NCBI RefSeq assembly: GCF_000143685.1
Contig: NC_014328.1
Span: 248,001-312,000 of the forward strand
From: Clostridium ljungdahlii DSM 13528
GTDB lineage: Bacteria > Bacillota > Clostridia > Clostridiales > Clostridiaceae
DNA: 64,000 nucleotides
Direction: 5' to 3'
Of the stretch, positions 58,251 through 64,000 are shown piece after piece. The position numbers and the translations under genes are program-made. The notes under the pieces are model-generated. The model made no database searches. It had not been told where the DNA came from and was given only the letters and a program-made list of their open reading frames with translations. Position 1 is the first letter of the stretch, and every line of letters begins with the position of its first letter.

Positions 58251-59721
58251 AGCTGTAGATGGGTACAGTATAAATGAATTAAAAATACCAGGAATTGTAC
58301 TTATGGAAAATGCAGCACTAAAGGTAGTCAAAAACATAGATCTAAAAAAATGTGAATCTTTTTGTGTAATTTGTACAAAGGGAAATAATGGTGGAGATGG
58401 CTTTGCGGTAGCAAGACATCTTTATAATTTAAACAAAAAGGTTCATGTATTTTTAGTTGGAAAAGAAAGTGGAATGAGTGAAGATTGCAGCGTAAATTAC
58501 AACATTTTGAAAAATTTAAAGATTAATTTAGATATAGTAGATTCAGAAGAAAGTCTTGTAAAACTTAAAAAGTGTATAAAAGAAAGTGATGTTACTATAG
58601 ATGCTTTGTTTGGAACAGGAATTTCTAGAAATATACTAGGAATACAAGATTCTGTAATAACCCTTATTAATGAGTATGGCAGTTATATTATTTCTGTAGA
58701 TATTCCCTCTGGGCTTAATGGTGATACAGGAAATGTTATGGGTAACTGTGTGAGAGCTAATAAAACTATTACTTTTCAGCTATATAAAATGGGATTTCTA
58801 AAATACGGAAGTGATAAATTTACAGGTGAAGTGATAGTAGAGGACATAGGAATTCCAAGTTTAGCTGTTGAAAAATTTTCTGGATCTGAATTTATAATGG
58901 ATCAAGATTTTATAAAAGGAAAACTAAAAATTAGAGATAAGTATAGTCATAAAGGAGACTATGGAAGGGTACTTATTATAGCTGGATCTAAGGGATTTAC
59001 AGGAGCAGCTTATATATGTACTCAGGGAGCAGTAAGAAGTGGTGCAGGACTTGTCACTTTAGGATGTTATAAAGATATACAACCTATACTTAGTGAAAAG
59101 CTTGTTGAAGGTATGACTATAGATTTGGAAGAAAATTTTAAATTAGAAAAAACTATAGAAAAAAGCGATGCTATTGCTATAGGCCCAGGTATGGGAGCTA
59201 ATGATAGTACTTTAAACTTGGTGAAAAAAGTTATTACTACTTTCAAAAAAACGGTAGTAATAGATGCAGATGGAATCAATGTCCTAAGTAGGAATCTTAA
59301 CATTTTAAAACAGAAAAAATGTGATGTGATTTTAACCCCCCATTTGGGAGAAATGGCTAGAATTACCGGTTTAGGAATTGAATATATAAGCGAAAATAGA
59401 ATTAAAGTAGCCAAAGACTTTGCGAAGGAGTATAATATAATTGTACTTTTAAAAGGATATAATACGGTTATTACAGATGGAAACTCAGTTGCCATAAACT
59501 CTACAGGAAATTCAGCTATGGCTTCAGGTGGCATGGGAGATTGTCTAACGGGAATTATAGCTTCTTTTTCTGCACAAAAACAAGGTCCTTTTGAAGCAGC
59601 TTCTATTGCTGCATTTATACATGGATATGTAGGAGAAGAATTATCGAAAGATATGTATTCTGTAAATGCCAGTCATGTTTTACATCAATTGCCTTTTTCA
59701 ATAAAAAAATTAACAGAATAG
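58222..59721 (+). CDS. nnr: Bifunctional NAD(P)H-hydrate epimerase/dehydratase
   Basis: Repairs hydrated NAD(P)H. The N-terminal YjeF-N epimerase domain (about 1-210; CTKGNNGGDGFAVARHL, FGTGISRNI, VDIPSGLNGDTG) is joined to a C-terminal ribokinase-like ADP-dependent dehydratase (about 220-495; SHKGDYGRVLIIAGSKGFTGAA, AIGPGMGANDSTLN, NSTGNSAMASGGMGDCLTGI). Start: TTG 58222 is about nine bases after GGAGG and gives the family-like MKIATVKIARAVD; ATG 58216 is too close to that site. It overlaps the end of acpS. Confidence 0.93.
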   Translation: MKIATVKIARAVDGYSINELKIPGIVLMENAALKVVKNIDLKKCESFCVICTKGNNGGDGFAVARHLYNLNKKVHVFLVGKESGMSEDCSVNYNILKNLKINLDIVDSEESLVKLKKCIKESDVTIDALFGTGISRNILGIQDSVITLINEYGSYIISVDIPSGLNGDTGNVMGNCVRANKTITFQLYKMGFLKYGSDKFTGEVIVEDIGIPSLAVEKFSGSEFIMDQDFIKGKLKIRDKYSHKGDYGRVLIIAGSKGFTGAAYICTQGAVRSGAGLVTLGCYKDIQPILSEKLVEGMTIDLEENFKLEKTIEKSDAIAIGPGMGANDSTLNLVKKVITTFKKTVVIDADGINVLSRNLNILKQKKCDVILTPHLGEMARITGLGIEYISENRIKVAKDFAKEYNIIVLLKGYNTVITDGNSVAINSTGNSAMASGGMGDCLTGIIASFSAQKQGPFEAASIAAFIHGYVGEELSKDMYSVNASHVLHQLPFSIKKLTE

Positions 59722-59816
59722 TCTTATTTTCATATAATTATTTCATAAAAAAGTAATATAGAAAAACATAATAGAATAGATTAGTAGTAAAAAGTTGTGA
59801 AAACTGGAGGAACGAA

Positions 59817-60425
59817 GTGAGAAAAAGACTACTGATATTAGGAATTATGTTTTTTATTTTAAGTGTAATTTTTTCATCTTGTGGTAAAGACCCTCAAAAT
59901 ACAGAGAAAATAATTTATTATTTAAAGAATTTGAACAGCTACAGCTGCAATGTAAATATTTTAATAAAAAATGACAAACAGCAGATAAATTATAATGGAA
60001 GGCAATTTTATGACAGTAGATATGGAGAGAGATTTGATTTAGACAACAATAGAATAATTATTTATAAAGATAACAAAATATATGTTAAGGATATTAAAAG
60101 AGGAAATTCCTATAATATAGATAAAAATTTTCAAAGTTTATTTAAGTTTAGTTTTATAAAAGAATATATCTCTCTCCTTTATACGAATGAAAAGATTGAA
60201 AATTCATTTAAAAAGGTTGGAAATGAAGAATATCAAGTTATAAATTTAGACATACCTGGCAATAATAAAAATATGTATAAAGCCCAGTTGTATGTAAATA
60301 TAAAAGATAATGTTCCTGCATACGTCATAATATACGATTCTAAATATAAAAAACGGATAGAAATTAAATATACTGATTTTAAATCCAATGTGGAATTAAA
60401 AGAGGATATGTTTAAGATAAATTAG
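59817..60425 (+). CDS. GerS/YdcC-like lipoprotein
   Basis: 202 residues with a lipoprotein signal (lipobox VIFSSC, Cys21) and a LolA-like outer domain of beta strands (NGRQFYDSRYGERFDLDNNRIIIYKDNKIY, VINLDIPG, YAQLYVNIKD-type strands near the end). In Clostridium, GerS and in Bacillus YdcC occupy this place after acpS/nnr; GerS is needed for cortex-lytic activation during germination. Here the usual neighbour alr is missing. GTG start with GGAGG upstream. Role in germination is inferred. Confidence 0.8.
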   Translation: MRKRLLILGIMFFILSVIFSSCGKDPQNTEKIIYYLKNLNSYSCNVNILIKNDKQQINYNGRQFYDSRYGERFDLDNNRIIIYKDNKIYVKDIKRGNSYNIDKNFQSLFKFSFIKEYISLLYTNEKIENSFKKVGNEEYQVINLDIPGNNKNMYKAQLYVNIKDNVPAYVIIYDSKYKKRIEIKYTDFKSNVELKEDMFKIN

Positions 60426-61353
60426 TTTTAATATAAGAATATGTAAGTAATATTTTTAATCAATAATCTCATAATTTTACTGAGAAACGTATTCAAGTAC
60501 TTAATTGATTTTGGGGGGTGATATTTTTATAGTCAAACATTAGGCATGTACAGTAAAGATTAATTTAAGGTGATATTGCATATAATAGGTATCTTCAATC
60601 ATATGATGTGGACAAGAGCTAATTAATTATAAGAGTTGAAATAATTATAAAGGTAATGTAGATGATGGTATCATGCTCATGGTTGAAAAAATTGATTGAA
60701 GTTTAATACAAAAGATAATAAAGTGGTTAAAATTACAGAAGATAACAAGTTCATATATATTTTTTTTTAACTGTCATATGTACTCTACTTTTTAAGTTAG
60801 GATAATTGCTATATGCAGCAGTTATATCTTAATTGTAAATAAATTTTAATAAATAAAATCATAGAATTAAATTAATTACATATTTAGAAAGGAATACTTG
60901 CATATGGCTTTTAACAAACTGCGTTTTCAATAATTATTATATAAGTAACTATGTATATGAAAAATATGAAAAAACTGAAACATTTCTTAAAATATATTTT
61001 CCAATCTGATATATAGGCATATACACACCAGAAAATTATGAATATAAGCTTAGAAATTGGTATAGGATAATAATAAGGTTAATGAATGAAAATTTTATTC
61101 ATAAAGTTGATTTGCATTACAAATGATTAACATAAAATTAGTAATTGGGTGTAAAAAGTAAATTATACAATATGCAAATGACTAGAATGAATTATTACAT
61201 ATATATTTAATTAATATCTGAAATTGTTACATATAAAATTATAATAGACTTAAATAGAAATATGGCAAAAGTTATATTAAATCAATATAGATATGAAAAG
61301 CCCTATGTAAAAAAAATACAAGTAGAAAAATGTTGAAATTAAAGATAATTTCT
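60426..61353. other. Gene-free 1 kb region, possible decayed DNA
   Basis: No gene can be supported. Related bacteria often have alanine racemase (alr) here, but none of its motifs (such as KADAYGHG) is found. Two short frames look coding-like but are cut by stops: around 60697-60770 (F-N-T-K-D-N-K-V-V-K-I-T) and around 61020-61130 (P-E-N-Y-E-Y-K-L-R-N-W). They may be remains of lost genes, or chance. Very AT-rich. Confidence 0.5.
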
Positions 61354-61383
61354 TTGACACACTTGTGGATTTGGTAATATAAT
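61354..61383 (+). promoter_or_regulatory. Strong sigma-A promoter of the toxin-antitoxin pair
   Basis: Perfect consensus TTGACA (61354-61359) and TATAAT (61378-61383), 18 bases apart, 44 bases before the antitoxin start. The pair therefore does not depend on the acpS operon. Confidence 0.85.
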
Positions 61384-61427
61384 TACGTTGTATATATCTT
61401 TCGCTTAGGGTAATAGGAGGTATTAAT

Positions 61428-61754
61428 TTGTATATGTCAAATTCTAAAAGATTGGTGGTAAACCTCTCAGAAACACTATACAATGAATTTAACAAAGCAC
61501 TTAAAGAAGATTGCAAAAAAAGAAGTGAATTTATTAGGGAAGTTATCATATTATATATTAATGAGAAAAAAAGGTTAAATAGAATATCAGAAATGGAAAA
61601 AGGATATAGGGAAATGGCGCAGCTTAATCTTGAATTCGCAGAAATGGGCTTTGCAAGTGACATAAAGGAATTAAAAGAATATGAAGCGAAGCTTTCGGAG
61701 AGTGATTTGTCAGATGACAACAGTAGTGAAAAGAGGAGATATATTTTATGCTGA
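61428..61754 (+). CDS. ndoAI: NdoAI-type antitoxin (ribbon-helix-helix)
   Basis: 108 residues. The N-terminal ribbon-helix-helix (about 1-48; [38 protein letters not shown]) binds DNA; the acidic C-terminal tail ([20 protein letters not shown]) binds and blocks the toxin. TTG 61428 lies seven bases after AGGAGG; an ATG at 61434 is also possible. Its end overlaps the toxin start by 41 bases. An autorepressed operon is expected of the family. Confidence 0.85.
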   Translation: MYMSNSKRLVVNLSETLYNEFNKALKEDCKKRSEFIREVIILYINEKKRLNRISEMEKGYREMAQLNLEFAEMGFASDIKELKEYEAKLSESDLSDDNSSEKRRYILC

Positions 61755-62064
61755 TTTGAGCCCTGTAGTTGGGTCTGAACAAGGAGGGGTAAGGCCGGTT
61801 ATTATCCTACAAAATGATGTAGGTAATAAGTACAGTCCCACTGTAATTGTTGCGGCTATTACTTCTCAGATAAATAAAGCAAAACTACCTACTCATGTTG
61901 AAATTTCTTCAGAAGCCTATGGGTTAAATAAAGATTCGGTAGTGCTGCTTGAACAAATAAGAACTTTAGATAAAAGAAGGTTAAAGGAAAAAATTGGTCA
62001 TATGACGGATGTAGATATGAAAAAGGTAGATGGTGCACTTCTAGTGAGTGTAGGACTACAGTAA
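61714..62064 (+). CDS. ndoA: EndoA/MazF-type endoribonuclease toxin
   Basis: 116 residues, the length of Bacillus NdoA (EndoA), which cuts single-stranded RNA at UACAU-type sites. Family marks are [46 protein letters not shown], and [13 protein letters not shown], with the catalytic Arg in the first and Thr in VAAIT. ATG 61714 is used; an earlier in-frame start would add 11 residues not seen in the family. It is located on the antitoxin transcript with overlapping frames. Confidence 0.94.
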   Translation: MTTVVKRGDIFYADLSPVVGSEQGGVRPVIILQNDVGNKYSPTVIVAAITSQINKAKLPTHVEISSEAYGLNKDSVVLLEQIRTLDKRRLKEKIGHMTDVDMKKVDGALLVSVGLQ

Positions 62065-62239
62065 GTATTCCAAATTCATCTAATATTTTATGAATTTTAT
62101 AGTTAATATTGTGAACTATAGGCCCCTGCATCTTAAATGTAGGGGTGAAATTTTATGGCCAGGATTATATATAAAAATAAAATTTTGTGTTAAAATAATA
62201 AGTATAGTTTTTGTTTATATAGCTTAGGAGGTTAAGGGT

Positions 62240-63064
62240 GTGAAAAAAGATATAGAAGAACTTAAGAAGATTGCTGTAACTATAAGAAAAGACATAATAA
62301 AAATGTTAACCGAATCTAGTTCAGGTCATCCAGGTGGTTCATTATCTGCAGTAGAGGTTTTAACCACTTTATATTTTTATGAAATGAATATTAATCCGGA
62401 ACAACCTAGAGATTTAGATAGGGATAGATTTGTATTATCAAAAGGACATGCAGCACCTGCATTATATAGTACTCTTGCAAGAAAAGGATATTTTGATGTA
62501 GATGAGTTAAAGTCACTTAGAAAGATCGGATCAATGCTTCAAGGACATCCTAATATGAATGAAGTACCAGGAATAGATATGTCTACAGGCTCTTTAGGAC
62601 AGGGGATATCTGCAGCTGTAGGAATGGCATTAGCTGGAAAAATGGATAAAAAGGATTACAGAGTTTATACTTTATTAGGTGATGGAGAACTTGAAGAAGG
62701 TGAAGTTTGGGAGGCAGCTATGGCTGCAGGACATTATAAACTAGATAATCTTACAGCTTTTGTAGATGCTAATGGACTTCAAATAGATGGACCTTGCGAA
62801 GAAGTAATGTCAGCATATCCAATTGGGGATAAGTTTAAGGCATTTAAGTGGAATGTTATAGAAGTGAATGGACATAGTTTTGAAGAACTAATAGATGCTA
62901 TTGAAAAAGCGAAAACAGTTAAAAACAAACCAACTATGATAGTATGTAAGACTATTAAAGGTAAGGGAGTTTCTTTCATGGAAAATGAAGTTGGCTGGCA
63001 TGGTTCAGCGCCAAATATAGAACAATGTGAGAAAGCATTAGCTGAACTTGGAGGTGAGGAGTAA
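62240..63064 (+). CDS. Transketolase, N-terminal subunit
   Basis: First half of a split transketolase, which moves two-carbon units in the pentose phosphate pathway. The 274 residues carry the thiamine-diphosphate domain: SSGHPGGSLSAVEVL, SKGHAAPALYS, GSLGQGISAAVGMALAGK and the GDGELEEGEVWEAAMAAGHYKLDN diphosphate motif. Split transketolases are usual in clostridia. GTG start with AGGAGG upstream. Its TAA overlaps the ATG of the second half by one base. Confidence 0.95.
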   Translation: MKKDIEELKKIAVTIRKDIIKMLTESSSGHPGGSLSAVEVLTTLYFYEMNINPEQPRDLDRDRFVLSKGHAAPALYSTLARKGYFDVDELKSLRKIGSMLQGHPNMNEVPGIDMSTGSLGQGISAAVGMALAGKMDKKDYRVYTLLGDGELEEGEVWEAAMAAGHYKLDNLTAFVDANGLQIDGPCEEVMSAYPIGDKFKAFKWNVIEVNGHSFEELIDAIEKAKTVKNKPTMIVCKTIKGKGVSFMENEVGWHGSAPNIEQCEKALAELGGEE

Positions 63065-64000
63065 TGTCAAATAAAATAGCAACTAGAGAAGCTTATGGAA
63101 AAGCATTAGTGGAATTAGGAGCTGAAAATAAAAAAGTAGTAGTCCTTGATGCGGATCTTTCAAAGTCTACTAAGACTGCTAAGTTTAAAGATGCATATCC
63201 AGATAGATTTATGGACATGGGAATAGCTGAAGGTAATATGATGGCAGTAGCAGCAGGTTTGTCTACTTGTGATAAGATACCTTTTGTAAGTACTTTTGCC
63301 ATGTTTGCAACGGGAAGAGCATTTGAGCAGGTAAGAAATTCTATATGCTATCCTAAATTAAATGTTAAAATATGTGCTACTCATGCTGGTATTACAGTAG
63401 GGGAAGATGGAGCATCTCATCAGTCGGTAGAGGATATATCGCTTATGAGAAGTATACCTAATATGACAGTTATATGTCCAAGTGATGCAGTAGAAGCAGA
63501 AGCTGCCGTTAAAGCTGTAGCTGAAATGGATGGACCTTGTTATGTAAGACTTGGTAGGTCAGGAGTATCTGTTATAAATGACAATGCAGATTATAAATTT
63601 GAAATAGGAAAAGCAGTACAGCTTAGAGAAGGAAAAGATGCAGTTATTATTGCAACTGGTATAATGGTTGACGCAGCACTAGAAGCATATAATAATCTAG
63701 CAGAAGAAGGCATTAAAGTATCAGTCTTAAACATACATACAATAAAACCTATAGACAAGGAAGCAGTAATAAATGCAGCAAGACAAACTGGTGCGGTCAT
63801 AACTGCAGAAGAGCACAGTGTTATTGGGGGACTTGGATCAGCTGTATGCGAAGTTTTAAGTGAAAATTTACCTACTCCAGTAGTAAGGGTAGGCATAAAA
63901 GATACTTTTGGTCAAAGTGGAAAGCCTGCAGAACTCTTAAAAGCCTATAAACTTACAGCAGAGGATATAGTGAAAGCTGTTAAAAAATGTATGGCTTTAA
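63064..64000 (+). CDS. Transketolase, C-terminal subunit (3' end outside window)
   Basis: Second half of the split transketolase. Translating from ATG 63064 gives 312 residues with no stop up to the edge (the last codons read K-C-M-A-L). It holds the pyrimidine domain (DADLSKSTKTAKF, GIAEGNMMAVAAGLS, AGITVGEDGASHQSVED) and the C-terminal domain with AVITAEEHSVIGGLGSA. Only the very end is missing. Translation is coupled to the first half by TAATG overlap. Confidence 0.95.
   Translation, partial: MSNKIATREAYGKALVELGAENKKVVVLDADLSKSTKTAKFKDAYPDRFMDMGIAEGNMMAVAAGLSTCDKIPFVSTFAMFATGRAFEQVRNSICYPKLNVKICATHAGITVGEDGASHQSVEDISLMRSIPNMTVICPSDAVEAEAAVKAVAEMDGPCYVRLGRSGVSVINDNADYKFEIGKAVQLREGKDAVIIATGIMVDAALEAYNNLAEEGIKVSVLNIHTIKPIDKEAVINAARQTGAVITAEEHSVIGGLGSAVCEVLSENLPTPVVRVGIKDTFGQSGKPAELLKAYKLTAEDIVKAVKKCMAL

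Noticed and set aside
60426..61353. A decayed alr pseudogene
   Set aside because: I searched by eye for alanine racemase motifs and found none, so I describe the region only as gene-free with scraps.
61277..61720. Minus-strand frame of 147 codons opposite the antitoxin gene
   Set aside because: Shadow of ndoAI; the plus strand has a consensus promoter, ribosome site and known family.

Overview
The window is AT-rich Firmicute DNA, most likely from an endospore-forming Clostridium of the C. kluyveri / C. ljungdahlii type. This rests on very low GC, strong AGGAGG-type ribosome sites, sporulation genes (spoIID, spoIIQ-like, spoIIID, yyaC, sleB-like, gerS-like), clostridial gene order, and T-box, S-box, FMN and M-box leaders plus a raiA-type RNA. 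The species itself cannot be fixed from the sequence. There is no insertion sequence, prophage or CRISPR array; the window is core chromosome with a few decayed or unusual spots.

Layout. 1-8462: end of the ATP synthase operon (atpD, atpC), then the classic ywmB-murA-spoIID-spoIIQ-spoIIID-mbl block and yyaC on the opposite strand. 8623-10709: five tRNA genes containing a tandem duplication, then a SAM riboswitch and metK. 10796-19474: recD2, a degenerate comFA-like gene, comFC, a raiA-type structured RNA with hpf, secA, and prfB with its programmed +1 frameshift. 19554-26058: an MFS exporter, gdhA, an M28 peptidase and tex. 26057-31064: a structured repeat, an FMN riboswitch with ribU, an orphan FliK-like/FlhB-tail pair, a phosphoesterase and a DUF2225 gene. 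31252-37673: a small alarmone synthetase, leuS with its T-box, tRNA-Gln, and a minus-strand set (membrane protein, J-domain protein, DUF5685, CYTH). 37792-42947: fba, DUF421/DUF4363, a nucleoside kinase with a ThrRS-like front end, a second copy of the structured repeat, and larB. 43031-47360: a partner-switching signalling set (PAS-PP2C phosphatase, RsbW-like kinase, STAS antagonist) enclosing a chemoreceptor. 47783-54369: pssA, TVP38-like, CBS, diacylglycerol-kinase-like and membrane proteins, then a YgiQ-type radical SAM protein. 54606-57133: an M-box controlling a channel-less MgtE-like protein, then a SleB-type hydrolase. 57369-62064: acpS-nnr-lipoprotein, an empty 1 kb where many relatives carry alr, and the NdoAI/NdoA toxin-antitoxin pair. 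62240-64000: a split transketolase, its second half cut by the window edge.

The most interesting signals are (1) a two-copy intergenic element at 26057-26293 and 42055-42174 whose hairpins show compensatory base-pair changes, a good candidate for an undescribed structured RNA or small mobile RNA element; (2) the M-box that switches a soluble MgtE sensor lacking any membrane channel, with a possible 28-codon leader peptide between them; (3) the ComFA-like protein that has lost its Walker A; (4) the chemoreceptor inside a partner-switching module; and (5) the large inverted repeat at 52322-52505.
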